Shown here: piece after piece, positions 41,537 to 50,882 of the stretch
How the letters are laid out: every line of letters starts with the position of its first letter
How positions within the stretch are numbered: position 1 is the first letter of the stretch
Source: Pantoea cypripedii
GTDB taxonomy: Bacteria; Pseudomonadota; Gammaproteobacteria; Enterobacterales; Enterobacteriaceae
DNA length: 64,000 nt
Reading direction: 5' to 3'
NCBI RefSeq assembly: GCF_002095535.1
Contig: NZ_MLJI01000003.1
Span: 248,001-312,000, forward strand
Notes under the pieces: model-generated
What the model saw: the letters and a program-made list of their open reading frames with translations, nothing else
Told to the model about the DNA's origin: nothing
Database searches by the model: none
Translations under genes and position numbers: made by a program

Positions 41537-43897
41537 ATGTCACGGGCATCCCGAATTTTAAATTTGTTAACACTCATCTTTTCAGTGCTTTGTGCTGCAT
41601 GGCTGCTGATTGGTGGTGTCTGGTTACTGTCGCTGGGCGGCAGTGCTTATTACCTGATTAGTGGTCTGGCAATGGCGGCGTTTAGCTGGCTGTTGCTGAA
41701 GAAAAAGCGCAGCGCGCTCTATCTTTACGCCGCGATTCTGTTTCTTACTGCTATCTGGGCCTGGCATGAAGCCGGGAGCGATTACTGGACGCTGGTTCCG
41801 CGTCTGGATATCTGGGTGTTGTTGGGTATCTGGTTGATCCTGCCTTTCAGCTATCGTCAATTCTCCACCACTAACAAAAAGCCGCTCGGTGCGATGCTGG
41901 TCGCCCTGTTGGTGAATGTGGCGTTGCTGGCGGGTTCTGCGCTGCACGATCCGCAGGAAATCAACGGCGAACTGCCGTTAACCGATAAGGCACCGGCTGC
42001 CTCCACGGTTCCGGCTGAAGACTGGACTGCGTATGGCCGTACGCAGGAAGGGGTGCGCTACTCACCGCTGCAACAAATCAATGAGCACAACGTTAAAGAT
42101 TTGCAGGTTGCCTGGCAGTTTGAGACCGGCGATCACAAAACCGCCAATGACCCCGGTGAAATCACTAACGAAGTGACGCCGCTGAAAGTCGGCAACATGC
42201 TGTATCTCTGCACCCCGCACCAGATCCTGATTGCTCTGGATGCGGCGAGCGGCAAAGAGAAATGGCGCTTTGATCCCAAACTGAAATCGGATCCGACCTT
42301 CCAGCACATTACCTGCCGTGGCGTCTCTTACCATGAAATGTCAGCAGTGGCAGAAGGCAGCGCCAGCCAGCCTGCCAGCTGTGCACGTCGTATCTTCCTG
42401 CCGGTGGATGATGGTCGTCTGTTCGCGCTCGACGCGCAAACCGGTGAGCGTTGCCCGTCTTTCGCTAACAACGGCGAACTGAATCTGCAACATCAGCAGC
42501 CGAATGCCTATCCGGGCGGCTATGAGCCGACATCTCCGCCGATCGTGACCGATAATATGGTGATTGTGGCGGGTTCGGTAACTGACAACCTGTCCACGCG
42601 CGAACCTTCTGGTGTTATCCGTGGTTTTGATATCAACAGCGGCAAGCTGGTGTGGGCCTTCGATCCGGGCGCGAAAGATCCGAATGCGCTGCCAGCGGAT
42701 GGCGAAACCTTTACCGCCAACTCACCGAACTCCTGGGCTCCGGCAGCCTACGATGCCAAACGCGACATCATCTATCTGCCGATGGGTGTGTCCACGCCAG
42801 ATATCTGGGGTGGCAATCGCACCGCCGATCAGGAACGTTTTGCCAGTGGGTTGTTAGCGCTGCATGCCTCCACCGGTAAACTGGCCTGGTTCTATCAGAC
42901 CGTACACCACGATCTGTGGGATATGGATCTGCCGTCACAACCGACGCTGGCAGATATCACTGACAAAGACGGCAACACCGTTCCGGTGGTGTATGTCCCG
43001 GCTAAAACCGGCAACATTTTTGTTCTGAACCGTGAAACCGGCAAGCCAGTGGTCCCGGCACCGGAAACCCCGGTTCCGCAAGGCCCGGCCAAAGGTGATC
43101 ATCTCAATCCCAACCAGCCATTCTCTGAGCTGACCTTCCGTCCGCAGCAGAAATTGCAGGGCAAGGATATGTGGGGTGCCACCATGTTCGATCAGCTGGT
43201 GTGCCGCGTGATGTTCCATCGTCTGCGCTACGAAGGCCCGTTTACGCCGCCTTCTGAGCAGGGCACGCTGGTATTCCCAGGTGACTTCGGCATGTTCGAA
43301 TGGGGCGGTATTGCGGTGGATACCGATCGTCAAATTGCGATTGCCAACCCGATGGCAATGCCGTTTATCTCCAAACTGATTCCGCGTGGTCCGGGCAACC
43401 CGATTGAGCCGGGTGCCGATGGTGCTGCGGGCTCCGGTTCCGAATCGGGCGTGCAGCATATGTACGGTGTGCCTTATGGTGTGGAACTGAATCCGTTCCT
43501 GTCACCGTTTGGTCTGCCATGCCTGCAACCTTCGTGGGGCTTTGTTTCCGCGATCAACCTGCAAAATCATCAGATCGTCTGGAAAAAACGCATTGGTACG
43601 GTGCGTGACAGCGCCCCGGTGCCGTTACCGTTCAAAATGGGTGTGCCGATGTTAGGCGGCCCGGTCACCACTGCCGGTAACGTGTTCTTCGTGGCGGGTA
43701 CGCTGGATAACTATCTGCGCGCCTATAGCGTCCGTGATGGTCAGTTGCTGTGGCAGGCACGCCTGCCTGCGGGTGGTCAGGCCACACCGATGACTTATGC
43801 GGTCGATGGCAAGCAGTATGTGGTGATTATGGCGGGCGGACACGGTTCATTCGGCACCAAACTGGGCGATTACGTTATCGCTTATAAACTGCCGTAA
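41537..43897 (+). CDS. gcd: PQQ-dependent membrane glucose dehydrogenase
   Basis: A 786-residue quinoprotein that oxidises glucose to gluconolactone in the periplasm and reduces ubiquinone. Five N-terminal transmembrane segments (about residues 10-140) precede an eight-bladed propeller (DWTAYGRTQEGVRYSPLQQI onward; WAFDPGAKDPNALP; YVPAKTGNIFVLNRETGKPV). Length is close to E. coli Gcd (796). Gluconate made here could feed the downstream dehydrogenase class encoded at 31-35 kb. Confidence 0.96.
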   Translation: MSRASRILNLLTLIFSVLCAAWLLIGGVWLLSLGGSAYYLISGLAMAAFSWLLLKKKRSALYLYAAILFLTAIWAWHEAGSDYWTLVPRLDIWVLLGIWLILPFSYRQFSTTNKKPLGAMLVALLVNVALLAGSALHDPQEINGELPLTDKAPAASTVPAEDWTAYGRTQEGVRYSPLQQINEHNVKDLQVAWQFETGDHKTANDPGEITNEVTPLKVGNMLYLCTPHQILIALDAASGKEKWRFDPKLKSDPTFQHITCRGVSYHEMSAVAEGSASQPASCARRIFLPVDDGRLFALDAQTGERCPSFANNGELNLQHQQPNAYPGGYEPTSPPIVTDNMVIVAGSVTDNLSTREPSGVIRGFDINSGKLVWAFDPGAKDPNALPADGETFTANSPNSWAPAAYDAKRDIIYLPMGVSTPDIWGGNRTADQERFASGLLALHASTGKLAWFYQTVHHDLWDMDLPSQPTLADITDKDGNTVPVVYVPAKTGNIFVLNRETGKPVVPAPETPVPQGPAKGDHLNPNQPFSELTFRPQQKLQGKDMWGATMFDQLVCRVMFHRLRYEGPFTPPSEQGTLVFPGDFGMFEWGGIAVDTDRQIAIANPMAMPFISKLIPRGPGNPIEPGADGAAGSGSESGVQHMYGVPYGVELNPFLSPFGLPCLQPSWGFVSAINLQNHQIVWKKRIGTVRDSAPVPLPFKMGVPMLGGPVTTAGNVFFVAGTLDNYLRAYSVRDGQLLWQARLPAGGQATPMTYAVDGKQYVVIMAGGHGSFGTKLGDYVIAYKLP

Positions 43898-43920
43898 GCC
43901 TGATTGTCTCTGTCAATCTC

Positions 43921-43952
43921 GCCCCCGTCGGGTTCTCCGGCGGGGGCGTTTT
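43921..43952 (+). terminator. Terminator of gcd
   Basis: GCCCCCG...CGGGGGC stem followed by GTTTTCGTTT, 23 bp after the gcd stop and just before the convergent gene end at 43956. Confidence 0.75.
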
Positions 43953-43955
43953 CGT

Positions 43956-44756
43956 TTAATTTCCGGATAATTCGGTGGTTCTGCGCAATGCCGCCAGCAC
44001 GCTTTGCTGTAGCCCGGCAGCAAAATCACTTTTGTTCAGTTCAAAAATTCCATTGATGCCAACGCCGCCCGGAGAATTGTTGATATCCATCAGCTGGCGC
44101 GGATGGCACTGTTTCAGCTTCAGCATCTCCACTGCGCCGATAAGATTTTCATACACCGCCTGAGTGGATTGCGTGCGGGTCAGTCCCGCCAGTACCCCTG
44201 CATCCGTTAACGATTCGATAAAGTAATAAACGTAGTTCACCCCGGCGACGGCAAAGGCAGTGAAGGCGTCAATCAGGCGTTCCTCCAGCAACATCACCTT
44301 GCCAAAACTCTCCAGAAACGGCAGCAGCGGGCCGCGTTCGACATGTGGGTTAAACGCTACGCCACTGAAGCCCAGCCCGGTATCGGTGAGGGTATTGGGG
44401 ATGATGCGCGCGATGGGGCGCGTGGCACCCAACAGCGATGCCAGTTTCTCCAGCGTCACTCCGGCGATGATCGAGATGACGGTAGTGGTCGGGGTGGCAT
44501 ACTGATTAATCTGTGCGGCAACCGTGGCCAGATCATCCTGGGGGCGGATGCCCAGCACAATGTAGTCGGCACTGGCCAGCGCCGCGGCTTCCGGCAGGGT
44601 GCTGGTGAGTTGATAACGCGTCTGGAGCAGCGCAATGCGCGCCGGATCGATGTCCGAAAGGGTGACGCGACTGGCGGATAATGTGTGACGTTGTAACGCT
44701 GCGCGGATAATGGCTTCAGCCATCTGTCCGGCACCAAAGAAGTGGATGTGGCTCAT
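43956..44756 (-). CDS. Pyrroline-5-carboxylate reductase-family protein (ProC-like)
   Basis: A 266-residue NAD(P)-binding protein with the Rossmann motif FFGAGQMAEAII, IISIIAGVTLEKL and the C-terminal dimerisation helices (SLTDAGVLAGLTRTQS; SPGGVGINGIFELN). ProC reduces pyrroline-5-carboxylate to proline; this is a divergent homolog placed after an M20 amidohydrolase (ATGA overlap), so it more likely acts on an imino or keto acid in a catabolic path. Its final motif differs from the usual SPGGTT of ProC. Confidence 0.8.
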   Translation of the reverse strand: MSHIHFFGAGQMAEAIIRAALQRHTLSASRVTLSDIDPARIALLQTRYQLTSTLPEAAALASADYIVLGIRPQDDLATVAAQINQYATPTTTVISIIAGVTLEKLASLLGATRPIARIIPNTLTDTGLGFSGVAFNPHVERGPLLPFLESFGKVMLLEERLIDAFTAFAVAGVNYVYYFIESLTDAGVLAGLTRTQSTQAVYENLIGAVEMLKLKQCHPRQLMDINNSPGGVGINGIFELNKSDFAAGLQQSVLAALRRTTELSGN

Positions 44757-45937
44757 CGGGGCATCTCCTGGTCAGAAAAACGCGAAGGCAATGACCGTTC
44801 CACCAGTGAAACCCACAAGCCGATACCAGGGGCGATCAGGTCATCATTGAAATCATAATTCGGGCTGTGCAGCGAAGCGGACGGCGTCGCGCCATCCGCG
44901 CCGAGCCATAAATAGGCTCCGGGACAGGCCTGCAACAGATAAGCAAAATCCTCAGCCGCCATTGAGGGACGCGGATTGTCATGCACACAGGTGATAGCAG
45001 GCGTCGCGAGGGCGGCCTGGCGCAATGCGTCAGCCTGGCTGGCGTGGTTTTCGGTGACCGGGTATCCATAGGCCCACTCGACGCTCCCCGTGACACCCAG
45101 GGCCTGCGGGACAGTGCGGGCATAATCGTCGATTAACTGCCAGCAACGCTCGCGCGTCGCGGTGCTCAGGCAGCGCAGCGTGCCAGCCAACGTCAGGCGA
45201 TCCGGGATGACGTTAATCGCTTCCCCGGCGTGAATCTGCGTCACGCTGATCACACATTGCTCCAGCGGCGACAGGCGGCGTGCGGCGATGGTTTGCAATG
45301 CCAGTACCAGCTGCGAGGCGGCGATAATCGGGTCAGCGCCCAGTTCCGGCATGGCAGCATGGCAGCCTTTACCCTGCAACGTGATGGTGAAGTTATCCTG
45401 CGATGCCATCATGACCCCAGGACTGATGGCGCATTCACCCAGCGGCAGGCCGGGCCAGTTATGCAGTGCAAATACCGACTGCATCGGAAAACGGCTGAAT
45501 AAACCGTCCTCAATCATCAGGCGGCCACCTCCGGCATTCTCTTCTGCGGGCTGGAAAATAAAACAGACGGTGCCGCTAAACTGGCGCGTTTGCGCTAAAT
45601 GACGCGCGGCCCCGAGCAGGATGGCGCTGTGTCCATCATGGCCGCAGGCGTGCATCGCTCCCGCATGGATCGATTGCCAGTCACAGCCAGTGCGTTCCTG
45701 CATCGGCAACGCATCAATATCGGCGCGTAGCCCGATAGTGGGGCCTGGCCCGTTGTGCAGGACCGCCACCATACCGGTCCCGGCAATACCACGATAGACT
45801 TCCAGACCAAATCCGCTTAATAACTCAGCGATCTTTTCTGAAGTTTTGATTTCCTGTAAACCAATTTCCGGGATGCGATGCAATTCCCGCCGCCAGTCAA
45901 TCGCCTGACGGATCAGCTCCTGAGAAATATCTCCCAT
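44753..45937 (-). CDS. M20 amidohydrolase (hippurate hydrolase/IAA-amino acid hydrolase-like)
   Basis: A 394-residue zinc-dependent amidohydrolase that cleaves N-acyl amino acids. Visible motifs are GLRADIDALPMQE, HACGHDGHSA (metal ligands Cys/His/Asp), FQPAEENAGGG with catalytic Glu, and the C-terminal SMAAEDFAYLL. The ATG at 45937 is preferred to 45967, since MGDISQELIRQAIDWRREL fits the family start. It overlaps the ProC-like gene and lies 60 bp after the GntR gene end. Substrate may be imported by the divergent liv-type system. Confidence 0.88.
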   Translation of the reverse strand: MGDISQELIRQAIDWRRELHRIPEIGLQEIKTSEKIAELLSGFGLEVYRGIAGTGMVAVLHNGPGPTIGLRADIDALPMQERTGCDWQSIHAGAMHACGHDGHSAILLGAARHLAQTRQFSGTVCFIFQPAEENAGGGRLMIEDGLFSRFPMQSVFALHNWPGLPLGECAISPGVMMASQDNFTITLQGKGCHAAMPELGADPIIAASQLVLALQTIAARRLSPLEQCVISVTQIHAGEAINVIPDRLTLAGTLRCLSTATRERCWQLIDDYARTVPQALGVTGSVEWAYGYPVTENHASQADALRQAALATPAITCVHDNPRPSMAAEDFAYLLQACPGAYLWLGADGATPSASLHSPNYDFNDDLIAPGIGLWVSLVERSLPSRFSDQEMPR

Positions 45938-45999
45938 AGCGCCCCGCAATATCAAAGGTAATAACATGGCGGTGTAAATAACCGCCGCTAATTAATGAT

Positions 46000-46728
46000 T
46001 CAAAGACTTAAATATATCCGAGCCAGGCCTTCTTTGGTCACCGCCACGGCATGCTCTGAACTCAGGGAAATATGTTGTTCCATTAAACGGACGCCTTTAT
46101 CAATATCACGGGCGCGCAGCGCAGCAATAATTTCCACATGTTCGTCGTAAGCGTTATTACGGCGTACCGGGGCTTCCAGATCGATACGACGGAAGAAGCG
46201 GCTGAGGGAGTTTAAACTCTCCAGCATCTCGTATAGCCGGGTATTGCGGGCGATACGGGCAATCTCCATATGAAACTGCTCATCCACCTGGGCAATGCGC
46301 GCCCAGTAGTCGGCATCCTGCAACTCGGGGGGATGAAGGGTGACGTTTTCCCAGATGGCGGTAGTTCGCGCAATATCTTCATCGCTGGCGCGCAGGCAGG
46401 CAAAGCGAAAGGTGGATTGCTCAATCACCATGCGCACTTCATACAGTTCACGCACACCGTCTGGCGTCAGATCGCGCGAATAAAAGCCCCGGTTCGGCAC
46501 AAAGTTCATAAAACCTTCCTGCGCCAGACGGTTCAGCGCCTCGCGCACCGGGGTGCGGGAAACCCCCAGTTCTGCCGCCAGCTCGACCTCATTGACACGT
46601 TCGCCAGGACGAAACTGGTAGTCGATTGCCAACAGCTTAACCTTCTCGTACACCTTTTCCACGCTGTCGGCACTGCGGATTTTCTTTTTTGCGATGACCA
46701 ATGCTGTCCCCTTAATTCTCTGCTGCAT
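46000..46728 (-). CDS. GntR-family regulator (FCD/FadR type)
   Basis: A 242-residue regulator: N-terminal winged HTH (PGERVNEVELAAELGVSRTPVREALNRL) and an all-helical C-terminal FCD domain (EVRMVIEQSTFRFACLRAS; ARIAQVDEQFHMEIARIARN). I used the ATG at 46728; a TTG about 30 bp later behind AAGGGGAC is possible. Three related inverted repeats in the 476-bp gap to the divergent liv-type operon are probable binding sites. Confidence 0.9.
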   Translation of the reverse strand: MQQRIKGTALVIAKKKIRSADSVEKVYEKVKLLAIDYQFRPGERVNEVELAAELGVSRTPVREALNRLAQEGFMNFVPNRGFYSRDLTPDGVRELYEVRMVIEQSTFRFACLRASDEDIARTTAIWENVTLHPPELQDADYWARIAQVDEQFHMEIARIARNTRLYEMLESLNSLSRFFRRIDLEAPVRRNNAYDEHVEIIAALRARDIDKGVRLMEQHISLSSEHAVAVTKEGLARIYLSL

Positions 46729-46791
46729 CGTGACTACCGCAGCGCTATTTTTAAATTGTTAGCACAGTCTCGTGGCGTAACTCAACAAATA

Positions 46792-46804
46792 AATGCATAC
46801 ACTT
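46792..46804. promoter_or_regulatory. Operator-like site 1 (half palindrome)
   Basis: AATGCATACACTT, whose complement AAGTGTATGCATT shares the first nine bases with sites 2 and 3; closest to the GntR gene. Confidence 0.45.
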
Positions 46805-46900
46805 CTGCGTGCACCCTCTCAGGCAATTCCGCTTTATTTAAGACGTCATGATTATGTTTATTTGCACCATAAAATGACAGCGCTGCACCAAAATAGACTT

Positions 46901-46914
46901 AAGTGTATTCACTT
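46901..46914. promoter_or_regulatory. Operator-like site 2
   Basis: AAGTGTATTCACTT, inverted repeat AAGTG-N4-CACTT, followed by GTGCAT as in site 3 (CTGCAT). Confidence 0.6.
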
Positions 46915-47092
46915 GTGCATTATGAACAACCCTGCCTGATTGGTTTTTTAATCCCGCGATCGTTTGCCAGGTAAAATTATTTCTGCGGTCACCGGCGTTG
47001 TATTTGTTGAGTATTTTCTCACCAGCGGCAGCAAGTCGCTGCTTCATCATCCCAGCCATTGCGGCGCATGGCACAGCCTTTGCTTAATACAC

Positions 47093-47106
47093 AAGTGTAT
47101 GCACTT
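47093..47106. promoter_or_regulatory. Operator-like site 3
   Basis: AAGTGTATGCACTT, inverted repeat AAGTG-N4-CACTT, 99 bp before the liv-type binding-protein start. Apart from these three sites, the gap 46729-47204 shows no gene. Confidence 0.6.
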
Positions 47107-47204
47107 CTGCATCGACTTTGCTTCACCTCGCCAACATCAGGGCCCCCTTGTGGGGATAGATACCGGCCTCAGAGCCGGAACTCATTGAAAACTGGAGAAA
47201 GATC

Positions 47205-48311
47205 ATGAAAAAGATGTTCCCCTTTTCGGCTGTTACGGGTGTTTTGTTGTCACTGGTTGCACATAATGCGCTGGCGGATATCACGCTGGGGGCGATTTTG
47301 CCGCTCACCGGAACCAGCGCCAGCATTGGTGAAGATCAGCGTCGCGGTATCGAACTGGCGGTGAATCAGATCAATGCCGCGGGGGGTGTGAATGGTGAAA
47401 AATTACAGGTCATGGTGGAAGACTCAGCAGGTAGCCCGGTGACGGGTCTGAGTGCGGTGCGCAAGCTGACGCAGGTCAACAAAGTGCCGCTGGTGGTGGG
47501 GGATTTCTCCTCCAGCGTCACTATCCCGGTGGGACAATATCTGGTGAAGAACCAACTGCTGCATATCAATATTTCCGGTACCAGTGCCGATATCCGCAAA
47601 ATCGGTAAAACCTCGTGGAGCGTGATTGGTCTTGATGATCTTTCCGCGCGTTTCTCAGCCGCAGATGTGCGCAAACTGGGCTACAGCAAAGTGGCGTTTG
47701 TCGCGCCAGATGGGGCCTACGGCCAGGGCATGGCACAGCAATTCACCAAAGCGTTTGAAGCTGCTGGCGGCAAAGTGGTGGCGAAGGTGCTGTATACCAG
47801 CGGCCAGCCTTCTTATCGCCGGGAACTGGAGCAAATCTCCCGCGCCCAGCCCCAGGCTTACGTGTATACCAGCTACGGCCAGGATGCCATCGTCCTGAAC
47901 CGTGAAGCCTGGGAACTCGGCCTGCACAACACCCCGTGGTACGGCATGTATCTGACCATGGCGATTGCCGACTCTCCCGCGCAGTACACCAACGGCCAGT
48001 TGGGGATGGAAGTAGGGGGTGCCAGTGGTAATCAGGCGGCGGAAGCCTACAACCAGCAATATCAGGCGCAGTTCAAAGAGAAACCGCGCTCCGTCTACGG
48101 TAGCTATGCCTATGACAGCATCATGCTGGCTGCCGCCGCGATCAAGCAGGCGCACAGCAGCGCACCGGCAGCCATGATCAGCGCCATGCAAACCGTCGCA
48201 CCAGGCTTCAGTGGCCTGACCGGCAAACTCGATCTGGATAGCGATAACCAACGCCAGAGCCAACCGTATCTCAACGTGAAAGCACAGAACGGTGAACTGG
48301 TGGCGCGCTAA
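47205..48311 (+). CDS. Branched-chain amino acid-type periplasmic binding protein (LivK-like)
   Basis: A 368-residue type 1 binding protein. Signal peptide MKKMFPFSAVTGVLLSLVAH ends at ALA; the mature protein begins DITLGAILPLTGTSASIGED. Typical LivJ/K features include GIELAVNQINAAGGVNG and GYSKVAFVAPDGAYGQGM. It delivers an amino acid, amide or related compound to the permease pair downstream. First gene of a six-gene operon. Confidence 0.9.
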   Translation: MKKMFPFSAVTGVLLSLVAHNALADITLGAILPLTGTSASIGEDQRRGIELAVNQINAAGGVNGEKLQVMVEDSAGSPVTGLSAVRKLTQVNKVPLVVGDFSSSVTIPVGQYLVKNQLLHINISGTSADIRKIGKTSWSVIGLDDLSARFSAADVRKLGYSKVAFVAPDGAYGQGMAQQFTKAFEAAGGKVVAKVLYTSGQPSYRRELEQISRAQPQAYVYTSYGQDAIVLNREAWELGLHNTPWYGMYLTMAIADSPAQYTNGQLGMEVGGASGNQAAEAYNQQYQAQFKEKPRSVYGSYAYDSIMLAAAAIKQAHSSAPAAMISAMQTVAPGFSGLTGKLDLDSDNQRQSQPYLNVKAQNGELVAR

Positions 48312-48347
48312 CCCGTGCCTTTACGGTCTTGATTGCAGGAAAACGCT

Positions 48348-49241
48348 ATGTTGCCGTTTATGCTCGATACGCTAATGCGCACTGCCGATTTATCGCTGGT
48401 AGCGCTGGGGTTAAGCCTCGTTTATGGGTTGGTGCGTTTTGCCAATATCGCCCATATGCAATACGCCATGATCGGCGCGTTTCTGACCGCCGGGGGGTTG
48501 CAGCTCGGTATGCCGCTGTTGCTGGCGATGCTGCTGGCCGCTGGGTTGTGCGGCCTGTTGTCGGTGCTGCTGCATCACTGGGTGTTTCAGCCGTTGCTGA
48601 AGAGTGGCACCGCCAACGCCATGATTGGATCGCTGGCGGTGTCGATGGTGATCATCGCGGTGATGTTAGGGGCCGAAGGATCGGCTCCCGTCAGCTTTAA
48701 CCTGCCGATTGGCAGCATGTGGGAGTTTGCCGGTGCACGTATCTCCAGTGATCGGTTATTCAGCCTGTTGATTACGTTGACGCTGATCCTCGCCTTTGCG
48801 CTGGTGTTGTTCTGGACTCCTCAGGGGCGTGCGGTGCGCGCGCTGGCCAGCAATCGTGAGCTGGCGGCGGCATCGGGACTGAATGCCAACGCCATTGTGC
48901 ATGTGGTGAATCTGGTGGCCGGGATGCTCGCCAGCCTCGGGGGTTCGATGATGGCGATGCAGGGCAGTGCCTACATCAACCAGGGTAATGACCTGATGTT
49001 GCCGGTGCTGGCGGCCGCCATTCTCGGTGGGCTGGGTAACCCGCTTGGGGCGGTGTTTGGTGCGTTACTGATCGCCATCACGGAAACCTTCATCACCAAT
49101 GTCGATTTCGGCAGTCTGATTGACGGGCAAATGGCCTTTGTGCCGGTGACCTGGGTCAATGCCTGCTCGTTTGTCATGCTGCTGCTGGCGTTATGGCTGC
49201 GTCCTTTTGGCTTGTTTAACCGCGAGGTGCGTCGTGTCTGA
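48348..49241 (+). CDS. Liv-type ABC permease (LivH-like)
   Basis: A 297-residue inner-membrane permease with about eight hydrophobic segments and the LivH signatures GLSLVYGLVRFANIAHMQ and GLGNPLGAVFGALLI. The ATG at 48348 follows AGGAAA. Its stop overlaps the next start by 8 bp. Confidence 0.9.
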   Translation: MLPFMLDTLMRTADLSLVALGLSLVYGLVRFANIAHMQYAMIGAFLTAGGLQLGMPLLLAMLLAAGLCGLLSVLLHHWVFQPLLKSGTANAMIGSLAVSMVIIAVMLGAEGSAPVSFNLPIGSMWEFAGARISSDRLFSLLITLTLILAFALVLFWTPQGRAVRALASNRELAAASGLNANAIVHVVNLVAGMLASLGGSMMAMQGSAYINQGNDLMLPVLAAAILGGLGNPLGAVFGALLIAITETFITNVDFGSLIDGQMAFVPVTWVNACSFVMLLLALWLRPFGLFNREVRRV

Positions 49242-50106
49242 TTTTCTCCTCAACATCTTCTGTCTGGTGGGTATCTACGCCGTTGTCGCGCTGGCGCTCA
49301 ATCTCCAGGCAGGTTACGCCGGACTCCTCAACTTCGGCCACATCGCTTTCGTCGGTATCGGTGCCTACGCAGTGGCATTGAGCAGCCAGTTCGGCTGGTC
49401 ATTGTGGTTAGACTTACCGGCAGGTATCGCCGTTGCCATGTTAGTCAGCCTGCTGATGGCGACACTGGGTCGTCAGCTGGCGGCGGATTACTGGGGCATC
49501 GCGACGCTGGCATTGGCGGAGATCATTCGCATTGTCATTACCAATGAGGATCAGATAACCGGCGGCGCACAGGGGATTGGCGGCATCAGCGCGCCCTGGA
49601 ACGGCGGGCCATGGGGGTTCGCTATGGTGATCCTGCTGGCGGTGATACTGAGTACCGTAGTTTCGCTACGCTTTGCCGCCAGTCGCTTTGGCCGTGCGCT
49701 GCGCCTGATGCGTGAGCAACCGCAACTGGCCATGTGCATGGGTTACTCGCTGCCGTGGCTGAAATGTCGGGCGCTGATGAGCAGTGCGGTGATGGGTAGC
49801 CTGGCAGGGATGCTGCTGGCCTGGTACACCAACTACGCCAGCCCGGATTATCTGCTGTCATCCGAAACCTTTCTGATCTGGAGCATGGTGATGATTGGCG
49901 GGCTGGGCAACGTGCGCGGTGTGCTGCTTGGTGTACTGGTGGTGGAGACGTTATACAACCTGATTCCGTTCGCCAAGGACTACTTACACTTCAGCGCTGA
50001 TCTGACCGGCGCATTGCGCCTCGGTCTGGTCGGACTCACTTTACTGCTCTGCCTGCTGCTGCGTCCGGCGGGTCTGCTGCCGGAAAAATTGAGGGTTTTA
50101 TCATGA
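49234..50106 (+). CDS. Liv-type ABC permease (LivM-like)
   Basis: A 290-residue permease with the LivM hallmarks LNLQAGYAGLLNFGHIAFVG and GGLGNVRGVLLGVL. I chose the GTG at 49234, inside the end of the previous gene, because it gives the family N-terminus and tight coupling. A 25-codon upstream extension in the same frame is not LivM-like. Confidence 0.88.
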   Translation: MSDFLLNIFCLVGIYAVVALALNLQAGYAGLLNFGHIAFVGIGAYAVALSSQFGWSLWLDLPAGIAVAMLVSLLMATLGRQLAADYWGIATLALAEIIRIVITNEDQITGGAQGIGGISAPWNGGPWGFAMVILLAVILSTVVSLRFAASRFGRALRLMREQPQLAMCMGYSLPWLKCRALMSSAVMGSLAGMLLAWYTNYASPDYLLSSETFLIWSMVMIGGLGNVRGVLLGVLVVETLYNLIPFAKDYLHFSADLTGALRLGLVGLTLLLCLLLRPAGLLPEKLRVLS

Positions 50107-50882
50107 CACCCATTTTACAGGTCACGGACCTGAGTAAAGCCTTTGGCGGTAACAAGGTGTTGACCTCCGTCAGCTTCAGTCTGGCGAAGGGGGAAATCCT
50201 CGGCCTGCTGGGGCCGAATGGCTCAGGCAAAAGTACCCTGCTGAACACCATCTCGGGCTTTGCGCCCGCGGACAGCGGCAGCATACGTTTTGCCGAGCAC
50301 GCGATTGACCGTCTGCCCACGCATCGCATTATCGCTGCCGGTATCGCCCGTACTTTTCAGTTACCGGCGATGCCGGAAAAAATGACGGTGCTGGAAGTGG
50401 TGATGGCTGCCGGGACGCGCGCCCATGGTTTGTGGAGTGGTTTGCTGGCCTTGCGGCAGGCACGGAAAATCGAACGGCAGGATAAAGAGAAAGCATTGCA
50501 TTTGCTGGAAGTGATGCTGCTCAGCAAGGTGAAAAACTTGCCCGCCGCGGCGTTATCGGGTGGCCAGAAGAAACTGCTGGGTATCGCCTGCGCGCTGATG
50601 GGCAATCCGCAGGTGCTGATGCTCGACGAGCCGATGGCAGGCGTGCATCCGCATCTGCGCCAGCAACTGGCAGAGACGCTGCTGAACCTCTCAACACAGG
50701 GAATTGCGTTGCTGGTGATTGAGCATGATATGCATTTTATCGCCAGCCTGTGCCAGCGCTGCATTGTGCTGGATCGCGGACAGATCGTCGCCAGTTGCCG
50801 CCCGGATGAACTGGCTAACCATCCACAGGTGCTGGAGGCCTATCTCGGCCACGGCACAGCAGCATTAAGGGAAGCAGTATGA
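50103..50882 (+). CDS. Liv-type ABC ATPase (LivG-like)
   Basis: A 259-residue ATPase: Walker A GPNGSGKST, signature LSGGQKKLLGIACAL, Walker B VLMLDEPMAGVHP, switch VIEHDM. Overlaps both neighbours by 4 bp (ATGA). Confidence 0.93.
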   Translation: MTPILQVTDLSKAFGGNKVLTSVSFSLAKGEILGLLGPNGSGKSTLLNTISGFAPADSGSIRFAEHAIDRLPTHRIIAAGIARTFQLPAMPEKMTVLEVVMAAGTRAHGLWSGLLALRQARKIERQDKEKALHLLEVMLLSKVKNLPAAALSGGQKKLLGIACALMGNPQVLMLDEPMAGVHPHLRQQLAETLLNLSTQGIALLVIEHDMHFIASLCQRCIVLDRGQIVASCRPDELANHPQVLEAYLGHGTAALREAV

